Below are positions 26,930 through 35,303 of a DNA stretch of 64,000 bases, in pieces. Below the pieces are notes generated by a model. That model saw nothing but the letters and a program-made list of their open reading frames with translations, had not been told where the DNA came from and made no database searches. Each line of letters begins with the position of its first letter. Positions within the stretch are counted from its first letter, which is position 1. Source of the DNA: Andreprevotia chitinilytica DSM 18519 (GTDB lineage: Bacteria > Pseudomonadota > Gammaproteobacteria > Burkholderiales > Chitinibacteraceae); NCBI RefSeq assembly GCF_000711875.1, contig NZ_JONM01000001.1, positions 475,934 to 539,933 of the forward strand, in the 5' to 3' direction. Both the position numbers and the translations under genes were made by a program.

Positions 26930-28323
26930 GCAAGGTCGATCACGTCAAAGCCTCACGCAGTTTTATCAAAGATGAGCCGCACATCCAGTTCCACGATAAG
27001 CGCCTGTGGCAGATTCGTAGCCTGCGTGATCAGCAGGCACATGGCATTCCTGAATGGGAGCAACTGCGCGAATTGGCCTCGCGGATCAAGGAACATACGC
27101 TCTCCAATCTGGCTGACTACCTGGAGGAGTTCGAGCGCAAAGCCATTGCCAATGGCGTGGTCGTGCATTGGGCGGCGAACGCGGCCGAACACAATCGCAT
27201 CGTGCATCAGCTGTTGAGCGAGCGCGGCGTGGATACGCTGGTGAAGAGCAAGTCCATGCTCACCGAAGAATGCGAAATGCGGCCGTACCTAGAGGCGCGA
27301 GGCATTGCGGTGATCGAAACCGATCTGGGCGAACGCATTCAGCAGCTCGATGACGAAATGCCCAGCCATATCGTCATCCCGGCCGTGCACAAGCTTGCCA
27401 AGGACGTCGCCGAAGTATTCGCAGACACCATCGGCACTGACCGCAGTAACGATGATCCGCATTACCTCGCTGAAGGCATGCGGCAAGACACCCGGCCGTA
27501 TTTCCTCAAGTCCACTGCAGCTGGCATGACCGGCTGCAATTTCGCCGTGGCGGAAACTGGTAGCGTGGTGGTTTGCACCAACGAGGGCAATGCCGATTTG
27601 TCCGCCAACGTACCGTCGCTGCACATCGCCAGTATCGGTATCGAAAAACTGATCCCGCGGCTGGAACACTTGCCGGTATTCATCCGCATGCTGTCGCGCA
27701 GCGCCATCGGCTCACCGATTACGCAATACACCTCTCATTTCAGCGCCCCGAAAGACGGCGGCGAGCTGCATTACGTCCTGGTTGATAATGGCCGTAGTGA
27801 ACGGCTGGCGATGGATGACTTCTGGTATTCGCTCAAATGCATCCGCTGCGGCGCGTGCATGAATACCTGCCCGGTGTATCGACGCAGCGGTGGTCTGAGT
27901 TACGGCGGCGTTTATGCCGGGCCGATCGGCGCGATCATCAATCCGACGTTTGATCTCAAAAAATACAGCGCGTTGCCGTTTGCCAGCACGCTTAACGGCA
28001 GTTGCAGCAATGTCTGCCCGGTGAAGATCAACATCCACGAGCAAATCTACAAGTGGCGGCAAATCGTGGTGGAGCAGGGGCAAGTGTCCTTCATCAAGAA
28101 AGAGGCGATGAAACTGGCAGGCAAAGTCTTGGGCGACCCCAAACGCTATCGCCAGCTTTCCGAAGGGGCCAAGACCATCGGCGGCTTGCCGCGTGCGTTT
28201 CTTTACAACCCGTTCAATGCCTGGGGCAAACAGCGCGAATTGCCGGCTGCGCCGAAGCAGACTTTCCATGAATGGTATGCGCAGAACCGCAACAAAGATG
28301 ACCAGCCGGAGGGCAAAGCATGA
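26926..28323 (+). CDS. lutB: L-lactate oxidation complex iron-sulfur subunit LutB
   Basis: The 465-residue protein matches LutB: an N-terminal DUF162-type part (VVHWAANAAEHNRIVHQLL, KSMLTEECEMRPYLEARG, GMTGCNFAVAETGSVVVCTN) and C-terminal ferredoxin-like clusters IRCGACMNTCPVYRRSGG and LNGSCSNVCPVKINIHEQI for two 4Fe-4S centres. It transfers electrons from L-lactate in the LutABC complex. ATG at 26926 overlaps the lutA stop; the longer frame to 26836 lies inside lutA. It overlaps lutC by ATGA. Confidence 0.95.
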   Translation: MSKVDHVKASRSFIKDEPHIQFHDKRLWQIRSLRDQQAHGIPEWEQLRELASRIKEHTLSNLADYLEEFERKAIANGVVVHWAANAAEHNRIVHQLLSERGVDTLVKSKSMLTEECEMRPYLEARGIAVIETDLGERIQQLDDEMPSHIVIPAVHKLAKDVAEVFADTIGTDRSNDDPHYLAEGMRQDTRPYFLKSTAAGMTGCNFAVAETGSVVVCTNEGNADLSANVPSLHIASIGIEKLIPRLEHLPVFIRMLSRSAIGSPITQYTSHFSAPKDGGELHYVLVDNGRSERLAMDDFWYSLKCIRCGACMNTCPVYRRSGGLSYGGVYAGPIGAIINPTFDLKKYSALPFASTLNGSCSNVCPVKINIHEQIYKWRQIVVEQGQVSFIKKEAMKLAGKVLGDPKRYRQLSEGAKTIGGLPRAFLYNPFNAWGKQRELPAAPKQTFHEWYAQNRNKDDQPEGKA

Positions 28324-28919
28324 CTAACAGAGACGCCATTCTGGCCGCAGTCCGTCAAAAACAACCCGCCAGTTGCGCATTGCCGAAAGTTCCTTTATTC
28401 GATACTGATTTACCGCCGACACGCGCCGCTTTTATCGCGGCCTTAGGAAAAATGGGCGGGGTTTGGCTTGAAGGCGCTGGGTTGGCTGATGATTTTGATT
28501 CGGTGATCCGCAATCGTTTTCCCAGTGCGAAGAACATTTGTTCCGCGGTGCCAGAAGCAGAGGGTACCTGCCGCATTGAATCCATCGATGACCCACGCCA
28601 GCTCGATGGTGTGGATATCGGCGTGGTCCGCGCTGGTTTCGCAGTTGCCGAGACTGGATCGGTCTGGCTATCAGAAGTCCAATACAGCGTAAACGCGCTG
28701 GGTTACTTACCGCAGCATCTGGTCGTTTTACTTGACCCGGCCGATATCGTGCCGAATCTGCATCATGCATATCAACGCCGCGAGTTCTTCACCGCGCGTT
28801 ATGCGGTGTTGATGACCGGGCCGTCGGCTACAGCTGATATTGAAGGGGTATTGATTCGAGGTGCGCAAGGAATACGCAGCCTGACTGTGCTTGAACTGCC
28901 GCGTTCGTCAAATGATTGA
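28320..28919 (+). CDS. lutC: L-lactate oxidation complex subunit LutC
   Basis: LutC (199 residues) is the DUF162-domain subunit of the L-lactate oxidation complex. The motif VGVVRAGFAVAETGSVWL-type stretch is GVVRAGFAVAETGSVWL, and the end TADIEGVLIRGAQGIRSLTV is characteristic. It is the last gene of the rhamnose-lactate cluster, overlapping lutB by ATGA. No separate lactate permease or lldR-type regulator is seen, in line with internally made lactate as the substrate. Confidence 0.93.
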   Translation: MTNRDAILAAVRQKQPASCALPKVPLFDTDLPPTRAAFIAALGKMGGVWLEGAGLADDFDSVIRNRFPSAKNICSAVPEAEGTCRIESIDDPRQLDGVDIGVVRAGFAVAETGSVWLSEVQYSVNALGYLPQHLVVLLDPADIVPNLHHAYQRREFFTARYAVLMTGPSATADIEGVLIRGAQGIRSLTVLELPRSSND

Positions 28920-29095
28920 TCCACACGGTTTATTTGCACCGAAGCTGCCGTTTGGCCGTATTGACAAAACCGGTAGTTAGCGAAATTTGATTCAAATCTG
29001 AATAGGCAATATCCGAAATTGAAACAATTGTTGAATAATGCCAAAAATTGGGGCGAAAATCTAAGACCCTTCTTATTTATTCCGTATGCATTGAG

Positions 29096-32000
29096 ATGCA
29101 TCCTGTCGAGGTGCTCAAGCGAATCCTATCCCCATTCCATTCACAACAGTGGGTATTACAACCCCGTTCCGCATACCGGCTGGTATGCTGCTTGGCCGTG
29201 GCGGTTGGTTTGGGTCTATGCGCAAGCATCGCTGTTTACTGTTACCTCTCCGCACAAAATGAGATATCGGCCTTCCGTAAGGTATTCAACAATGGCTACA
29301 CCAATGGCCGGGATTATTTCGAACGTAATGAAGCTTATATCCAGGGCCTGATCAAAACCGTCGATGTTATTCCCACCGACTACCAGTTCTCGAGCGAGTG
29401 GGGACGTGAAAGCTTCTATTTTCACGCCACCGATGCTTCTCCAACCACCAAGGCTGCCATCAGTCTGTCTCCGGCCGACAAGCTCGATCTACAGTTGCTT
29501 GGCGCAAATCTGATTTATCTCGACTCCAAAAGCGGAACAGCAAATTACCTATATCGCCCGGTGCCAAGTAACCCGGTGTCGTTGCAAATATTGCCCCCCA
29601 AACTTGCCGCCAGACAAGAAATCAGCCCAACCATTTTGCGTGGAATTCAATGGTTGAAAGTGGATGGCGGTGCTGAAACGCATTTTTACGTATTTGCGCC
29701 GATCGATATTCGGTCAATGCCCAATGCCTGGCTTGGCCTGGAGTTGTCGGACAAGCAAATTCAAGATGTATTCAGACAGGCGACTGATACCAACGAAATA
29801 TGCTGCATTGACTACCTCATGCTTTCAACTCGGGGCGACGTGCTCGATCGATCTTCACCCCAACAGGTCGACCCCCGCTTTTTGCACAGCCTGATGATAT
29901 CGAGCGAAGGTTTCGAGGTTCGCAGCTATCCGGTTTTCACTCTGTCTCTACGCAAAGCGCTTGGCAGTAGCCAGTGGTCGCTCGTGTATTACGCCAGTTA
30001 TACGGATGTGCTGTACCGCATCCGCTACAAGATCATGCTGGGCTTGATGTCAGGCATGCTGTCCTGCCTGCTGCTCTGGCTGGCGGTGCGCCTGATCGGT
30101 CGGCACGTGCTGACTCCAGCCCAGCTGCAAGCCGACCAGATTCTCGAAAGCGAGGCTTTCAACCGCACCATGCTTGAGCTCGCGCCGGTTGGCCTATGCG
30201 TAGTTCGCCGTGGGGATCACAGCATCGTGCTGCAAAACGAGCAAGCGCGGCAGCTGTTGCAATTGCAAGCCGAGCCGGACGGGCGTCACCAAAGTCTGGC
30301 TGAGCTGTTGGCGGCTTATCCACTCGGCAATCAATACACGAGCGGCAGCACGCTGATCCCGCTATTCGATCTGACGACGAATGCCGTGCGGCATGTTCAG
30401 GTCGCGATGGCGCAAACCCGTTACCAAGGCGAGTCAGTACTGCTGTGCGGGCTTAACGACGTCAGCGTTCATAAACAGGCCGAAGCAGCGCTAGAAGCAG
30501 CGAGGCAGGCAGCAGATCACGCAAATGAATCCAAATCGGCATTTCTGGCCATGATGAGCCACGAAATCCGTACACCACTCTATGGCGCGCTGGGCACGCT
30601 TGAGCTGCTATCCCTAACTGACCTCGCGCCACAACAACGCGCGCATTTGCAGACCATTCAAAGCTCCTCTGGGGCGCTGCTGCAAATCATCAACGACATC
30701 CTCGATTTCTCGAAGATCGAGGCGGGTCAGCTAGACATCGAACGAACGCCGCTCAATCCAATTGAACTTGTAGAGGGGCTCATCCGCAGTTTTGTACCGC
30801 TTGCACGCAAAAAAGGTGTCGATCTGTATTGCTGCCTGCAACCGGATCTACCGCTGTTGCTTGGTGATTCAATTCGCTTGCAACAGGTGTTGTCCAACCT
30901 GTTGAGCAATGCAGTCAAATTCACGGATAGCGGCAAGATCGTTGTACGCCTTGATGCCATAGAGACAAAAGAAAGTAGTGTGACACTGGCGTTGCAGGTT
31001 GCCGACTCGGGCATTGGCATCAGCAGAGCTGAACAGCAACTGCTGTTTGAACCATTCTCGCAAGCGGATGGCTCCACCGCTCGACGGTTTGGTGGCACCG
31101 GGCTCGGTTTATCCATCTGCCGCCGTTTGGTGACGTTGATGGGAGGAAAAATCGCCGTTGTCAGTGAAAGTGGCTTGGGTACGAGCGTCACGGTGACGCT
31201 TGCACTTTCCCGTTCCTCGTTGACCAGCACGGCGGGCGGGGACAATGAGATCAATACGTTGCCAACGATTCATGTGCTGGCCGGGGCTAGCGATCTGCGT
31301 GACAACCTGCTGGCGCTTATTCAACATGCTGGCGGCGTGGCATACGCGTTTTCCGGCCTGGGTCATTCTCGTATTGGTGCCACCGACCTGTTGCTGGTGG
31401 TTTGGCCGCATCAGCCCGCTCCCGAAGTACTGGATGCATTTGCTGGCGCTGTGTGGCTAGACCCGGATGGGCCATTGCAAGCGGAGCGCGTTGTCTGCGG
31501 TTGGCGTATCAACTGTTACTCCCAGCACGGCATTGTGCACGCCTTGCAATTGGCGCACGGGAGGCTGGCGGCCACAAGCCCGGAGACAGTTGGGGCGCTC
31601 CCGCGACAATGCCTGGGCTTGCGGGTGCTCGCAGTAGACGATCACCCGATCAACCGCTTGCTATTGAAAGGGCAGCTGATTCAACTTGGCTGTGTCGTGT
31701 CGCTGGCGAAAGACGGTTATGAAGCGCTTCGCTATTGGGAAAGCGGTGAAAAATACGACGTCATGCTCACCGACGTGAACATGCCGGGGCTGGATGGCTA
31801 TCAGCTTACAAGAACCCTGAGGCGGCAAGGCATCAAGGTGCCAATCATCGGTGTGACGGCCAATGCACTGGCAGGCGAATTGGAACGCTGTCGTACTGCG
31901 GGGATGAACGACTATCTACCCAAGCCGGTGTCCTTAGCCGCATTGCAACGTACGTTACTGGATGTGGTGGGAGCTCCACCCGAAGCCAGTCCCAACCGGC

Positions 32001-32344
32001 CGGGCGATGTGACCGCCTGTACGGAGCCTGAAGCCAGTCAACTATTGAATATCAAGAAGCTTCCCCAAGCGATGCAGGCATTGTTTTTCCGTACGGCGGC
32101 AGAGGACTGGGATGGGTTGCAACGTGGGCTGGCAAAGCAAAACACCCAGACCGTTCGCTACCATGCGCACCGTCTCAAAGGAGCATGCGCGGTGATTGGC
32201 GCAACGTATGGTGAGACCTTATGTGGAGAGATTGAAGTTTGTAGTGAGAAAGGATCTTTTGAAGACATAGATAAATATATCGCGCCTCTCCGGCGATTTT
32301 TGAAGTCGGGATGGCCGACTTCTCCCCTTGGTCCTGACGGTTAG
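29096..32344 (+). CDS. BvgS-like hybrid sensor histidine kinase (TM-PAS-HisKA-HATPase-REC-Hpt)
   Basis: The 1082-residue inner-membrane kinase has an N-terminal helix (about residues 22-48), a periplasmic sensor of about 260 residues, a second helix (about 311-336), a PAS-like segment (LELAPVGLCVVRRGDHSIVL), HisKA with phospho-His489 in MMSHEIRTPLYGAL, HATPase boxes (LLSNAVKF, DSGIGIS, GGTGLGLSICRRLV), a receiver with Asp893 in MLTDVNMPGLDGY, and a C-terminal Hpt with His1025 in HAHRLKGA. This is a complete four-step phosphorelay of the BvgS/RcsC kind. The periplasmic part is not a Venus-flytrap domain, so its signal is unknown. ATG at 29096 is chosen; an in-frame TTG at 29048 is weaker. Two LuxR-type regulators follow and are likely partners. 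Confidence 0.93.
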   Translation: MHPVEVLKRILSPFHSQQWVLQPRSAYRLVCCLAVAVGLGLCASIAVYCYLSAQNEISAFRKVFNNGYTNGRDYFERNEAYIQGLIKTVDVIPTDYQFSSEWGRESFYFHATDASPTTKAAISLSPADKLDLQLLGANLIYLDSKSGTANYLYRPVPSNPVSLQILPPKLAARQEISPTILRGIQWLKVDGGAETHFYVFAPIDIRSMPNAWLGLELSDKQIQDVFRQATDTNEICCIDYLMLSTRGDVLDRSSPQQVDPRFLHSLMISSEGFEVRSYPVFTLSLRKALGSSQWSLVYYASYTDVLYRIRYKIMLGLMSGMLSCLLLWLAVRLIGRHVLTPAQLQADQILESEAFNRTMLELAPVGLCVVRRGDHSIVLQNEQARQLLQLQAEPDGRHQSLAELLAAYPLGNQYTSGSTLIPLFDLTTNAVRHVQVAMAQTRYQGESVLLCGLNDVSVHKQAEAALEAARQAADHANESKSAFLAMMSHEIRTPLYGALGTLELLSLTDLAPQQRAHLQTIQSSSGALLQIINDILDFSKIEAGQLDIERTPLNPIELVEGLIRSFVPLARKKGVDLYCCLQPDLPLLLGDSIRLQQVLSNLLSNAVKFTDSGKIVVRLDAIETKESSVTLALQVADSGIGISRAEQQLLFEPFSQADGSTARRFGGTGLGLSICRRLVTLMGGKIAVVSESGLGTSVTVTLALSRSSLTSTAGGDNEINTLPTIHVLAGASDLRDNLLALIQHAGGVAYAFSGLGHSRIGATDLLLVVWPHQPAPEVLDAFAGAVWLDPDGPLQAERVVCGWRINCYSQHGIVHALQLAHGRLAATSPETVGALPRQCLGLRVLAVDDHPINRLLLKGQLIQLGCVVSLAKDGYEALRYWESGEKYDVMLTDVNMPGLDGYQLTRTLRRQGIKVPIIGVTANALAGELERCRTAGMNDYLPKPVSLAALQRTLLDVVGAPPEASPNRPGDVTACTEPEASQLLNIKKLPQAMQALFFRTAAEDWDGLQRGLAKQNTQTVRYHAHRLKGACAVIGATYGETLCGEIEVCSEKGSFEDIDKYIAPLRRFLKSGWPTSPLGPDG

Positions 32345-32470
32345 TCACAGGCCGTAGAACAATCCTGAAACGCGTCCCCAGTATTCCGTCAAGAAGCGGA
32401 GACATTGCGCCGTTGCGCCAGCACGGCGTAGCGCTTCAACTCCAGACTGAATATCCCAATACGCTAGACA

Positions 32471-33133
32471 ATGAATTTGACCATGAAAACTAAAATCGTC
32501 ATTGCAGATGACCATCCAATCGTCTTGATGGGCGTGCGCCATGCACTTGAGGGCCTATTGGGCCTCGAAATCTGTGGCGAAGCAGAAAACTCCACGGATC
32601 TGATTGCCTTGATGGATAAAGTAAAACCAGATCTGTTGGTCAGCGATTTTTATATGCCAGGCGGAGACAGTTTTGACGGCATTGCACTTATCGCACACGT
32701 CAAGCGACGCTTTCCCCGCGTAAAAATCGTGATTCTTACCATGTTGACCAACCCGTTGATTCTCCGGGCCGTTCTCGAGTCTGGCGTAGATGGCGTACTT
32801 TTGAAAAACGGTGGGCAATTAGAGATCGCAACGGCAGTCCAATCTGTCCTGAATCACCAGATCTATACCAGCCCGACCATCCAGCGATTATTGGATGACG
32901 CCAAGGCACAGCATCCCATGCTCGGAGAGAACCCGGGATGGAATACGTTATCACCGCGGGAAATGGAAGTATTGCGACTCTTTGTGAGCGGATTGACCGT
33001 ATCGGAAATTGCGAAGATGTTACGCCGCAGTGTTAAAACGATCAGTCACCATAAAATTGCAGCGCAGCGCAAATTAGGCATTTCAAACGACAGGGAGCTG
33101 TACGAATACGCACTGCACAATGGGCTGTCCTAG
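32471..33133 (+). CDS. LuxR-type response regulator, BvgA-like (first)
   Basis: The 220-residue protein has a receiver domain (KIVIADDHPIVLMGVRHALE, phosphoacceptor Asp59 in VSDFYMPGGDSFDG, conserved Lys in VLLKNGG) and a C-terminal LuxR helix-turn-helix (LSPREMEVLRLFVSGLTVSE, RRSVKTISHHKIAAQRKLGI). It resembles BvgA/RcsB. It lies 126 bp behind the hybrid kinase on the same strand, so it is a likely acceptor of phosphate from that kinase's Hpt domain. Start could be 32483 (MKTKIVIADDHP). No good ribosome-binding site precedes either. Confidence 0.93.
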   Translation: MNLTMKTKIVIADDHPIVLMGVRHALEGLLGLEICGEAENSTDLIALMDKVKPDLLVSDFYMPGGDSFDGIALIAHVKRRFPRVKIVILTMLTNPLILRAVLESGVDGVLLKNGGQLEIATAVQSVLNHQIYTSPTIQRLLDDAKAQHPMLGENPGWNTLSPREMEVLRLFVSGLTVSEIAKMLRRSVKTISHHKIAAQRKLGISNDRELYEYALHNGLS

Positions 33134-33657
33134 GCGAAGTGTCCTGATGGGGCAATGGTGCGATGAGCTGAACATGGGGCAGGGCGCACCGCGCTCATCA
33201 GCCTTTCTTGTTTTGCGAACCATTACGCCAGTTATGCAACCAACCATATGCCGTTAACAAACGGCTTCTGGCGAGGCGTTAGTACCGTTGGCTTGAGGTC
33301 GCGTGTGGGCCAATTTGCTGACATATGATCTGTATTCTTACCGGTTTTCTTGCTGCCTTTCCCTTTTCTTAATAATTTATACTGGCACTCTTAATTCGAG
33401 TGGCCACGCACAATTGTATGCGCCATTTTCATGGGGCAGAATTTGCTGGTGTGCACGCGGTTCATCCAGCTTAGAAAGCTTTGAGAATTCTCGGCCAGAT
33501 TTCGAATCATTGTCATGCTTTGTGTCAAAGCGCTGCTCAAATCGATTGTCTTGGTATCAGTAAGCCGAGGGCCGGGCAGCCTACATGAAATGTGAGAATC
33601 CTTGGCACAGTGAGCACCATTGTGCCGGTGAACGTCGTAATTGAAAGGAGTGACGCA
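33134..33657 (+). other. Intergenic region between the two response regulators
   Basis: These 524 bp show no credible gene. The region is more AT-rich than its neighbours. An inverted repeat GGCACA-N11-TGTGCC at 33604-33626 lies about 30 bp before the second regulator's start and could be an operator or part of its promoter. AAAGGAG at about 33644-33650 is the ribosome-binding site for 33658. Confidence 0.5.
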
Positions 33658-34302
33658 ATGATCCGGGTCATTATTGCAGACGACCATCCAGTCGTCCTTG
33701 CCGGCATTAGCCGCGAAGTGGCGCAGAACGACAAGTTTCAAGTAGCAGGAGAAGCAGCCAACTCGACTGAACTGGTCAAGCTGCTGGAGTCCGCAGCCTG
33801 CGATGTCGTCGTCACCGATTATTCAATGCCGGGCGGACGGTTTGGCGACGGGCTGACTATGCTGCAGATGCTGCGTCGGCGCTATCCGGATACGCGTATC
33901 GTCGTCATGACGATGCTCGATAATCCGGCCTTGATCCGCAGTATCCAGAAAGCGGGGGTGAGTGCCATTTTGAGCAAGGGCGACAAGCTTTCCCACGTTG
34001 CGCCAGCCATTCAGGCAGCTTTTGGGGGGACCACTTACTTTCCGAAGTCCGTGTGGGATGTGCTGAATGCCGATGGGCCACTGAACCAGCAAGACGAGGT
34101 CAGATTGTCCAAGCGAGAGCTTGAAGTATTACGGCTCTGCGCCTCTGGCATGCCCATCGTGGAAATTGCTCGCAACGCCAACCGCAGCAGCAAGACCATC
34201 AGCGCACAAAAAAGCGTGGCAATGAAAAAGCTTGGGCTTAATAACGATCACGATCTTTATCAGTATGCCGTTGCGACCGGATTGTTGAGCCAAGTGCAGT
34301 AA
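33658..34302 (+). CDS. LuxR-type response regulator, BvgA-like (second)
   Basis: This 214-residue paralogue of the preceding regulator has the receiver IRVIIADDHPVVLAGISREV, phosphoacceptor Asp54 in VVTDYSMPGG, Lys in AILSKGDKLS, and the LuxR HTH (LSKRELEVLRLCASGMPIVE, RSSKTISAQKSVAMKKLGL). Two separate BvgA-like regulators after one hybrid kinase suggest branched signalling or duplication. ATG at 33658 follows a good AAAGGAG; longer frames lack support. A clear terminator follows, so this gene ends its transcript. Confidence 0.94.
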   Translation: MIRVIIADDHPVVLAGISREVAQNDKFQVAGEAANSTELVKLLESAACDVVVTDYSMPGGRFGDGLTMLQMLRRRYPDTRIVVMTMLDNPALIRSIQKAGVSAILSKGDKLSHVAPAIQAAFGGTTYFPKSVWDVLNADGPLNQQDEVRLSKRELEVLRLCASGMPIVEIARNANRSSKTISAQKSVAMKKLGLNNDHDLYQYAVATGLLSQVQ

Positions 34303-34351
34303 GCCTGAAAAGCGATTGCGGGCAATCAGTCCGCTTTCTCCCAGAACCCTG

Positions 34352-34380
34352 AAACCCGACAGCTGTCGGGTTTTTCTTTT
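34352..34380 (+). terminator. Rho-independent terminator after the second response regulator
   Basis: An 11-bp perfect stem (AAACCCGACAG with CTGTCGGGTTT) at 34352-34373 is followed by TTTCTTTT. It is a textbook intrinsic terminator 50 bp after the stop codon. Confidence 0.93.
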
Positions 34381-34767
34381 GGCATGACGGCATTCATGAG
34401 GTTTGCCAGTATCTCATCAAGGATTTGTTGAGAATTTTCGGCTCAGCGTCGAACAGTTGGCATGATTGTAGCCAAGCATCACGCCGATCCATTGAATTGC
34501 ACTTGCATTGGAAGTTCGGAAAAGGTCGATGACGCAAAGGTGAGAAATACCATCCCAATGTAGGTGTTTCTAAAGGATTGCTGATTAGTTGGATTTCGTT
34601 GGAAAAATTAGAATTCCTTGACCATGCATGAGCTTGACTCGTATATGGTCAAACACATGGCGTAGATATAAAACGTGATCATTACAATCGCATCAAGGTT
34701 TTTCGCCACGAAATCACTATCCGACTGAGTCCCGTTTTGCGCCCATCCTATTTGCGGAACACAGAAC
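34381..34767 (+). other. Intergenic region before the Sel1-like gene
   Basis: About 390 bp, more AT-rich than the flanks, with no open frame of typical composition. It probably contains the promoter of the Sel1-like gene, but no clear -35/-10 pair could be chosen by eye. Confidence 0.45.
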
Positions 34768-35226
34768 ATGAAAACCATGCCTCGCCCACGTTTAAGTGAA
34801 TCGCAACTACGCTCGCGTTATAAAGAGGCGCTGCATCTCATGCAAAGTGGCGATGAAAAATCAATTCAAATTGCCGTGCTGTATTTTCGTCACCTTTCCG
34901 ACTATGGGCTTGGCCGCGCCAGTTACAACACCGCCGTTGCCTATAGCCGTGGCGTTGGTGTTGCGAAAGACCCGAGCCGGGCGGCGCAATTCATGTTGAC
35001 GGCAGCAAAACAAGGGCACGCCAAGAGTTACAGGCCATTGGCAGACATGATTTTGCGTGGAGAACTGCCCGTCTGCCGGAATCTACCCGACGATTGCCGC
35101 CGATTGATGGCTGCCCAATGGTTGGCCCGCGGTCGCAGATCGCTCGGCTTGTTTCGCACGCCGGAGTTTGATCCGAATCGGGTTTCCGGCCTGTACCAAG
35201 CCTTGGGGACGGTGGGTTACCGCTAG
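34768..35226 (+). CDS. Sel1-repeat-like protein
   Basis: The 152-residue soluble protein lacks a signal peptide. Its centre (about residues 35-100) has SEL1/TPR-like helical repeats: ASYNTAVAYSRGVGVAKDPS and RAAQFMLTAAKQGHAKSYRP, matching the A-x-x-x-L-G/A-x-x-Y-x-x-G-x-G-V pattern. The C-terminal part (CRNLPDDCRRLMAAQWLARG) is not recognised. Such repeats mediate protein contacts, often in signalling. It lies between the two-component genes and the TM-PAS-receiver gene, 77 bp before the latter. Specific function is unknown. Confidence 0.75.
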   Translation: MKTMPRPRLSESQLRSRYKEALHLMQSGDEKSIQIAVLYFRHLSDYGLGRASYNTAVAYSRGVGVAKDPSRAAQFMLTAAKQGHAKSYRPLADMILRGELPVCRNLPDDCRRLMAAQWLARGRRSLGLFRTPEFDPNRVSGLYQALGTVGYR

Positions 35227-35303
35227 TCCGCCTATGCCCGCCCAGCGGGGAGTGGCCGCCAACCCAATGGCCGGGAAACGTCATGGTGCAAGGAGAGATC
35301 GCT

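Noticed and set aside
33303-33563. 86-codon open frame between the two response regulators
   Set aside because: Unusual composition (Ser, Cys and Tyr-rich), no ribosome-binding site and no known motif.
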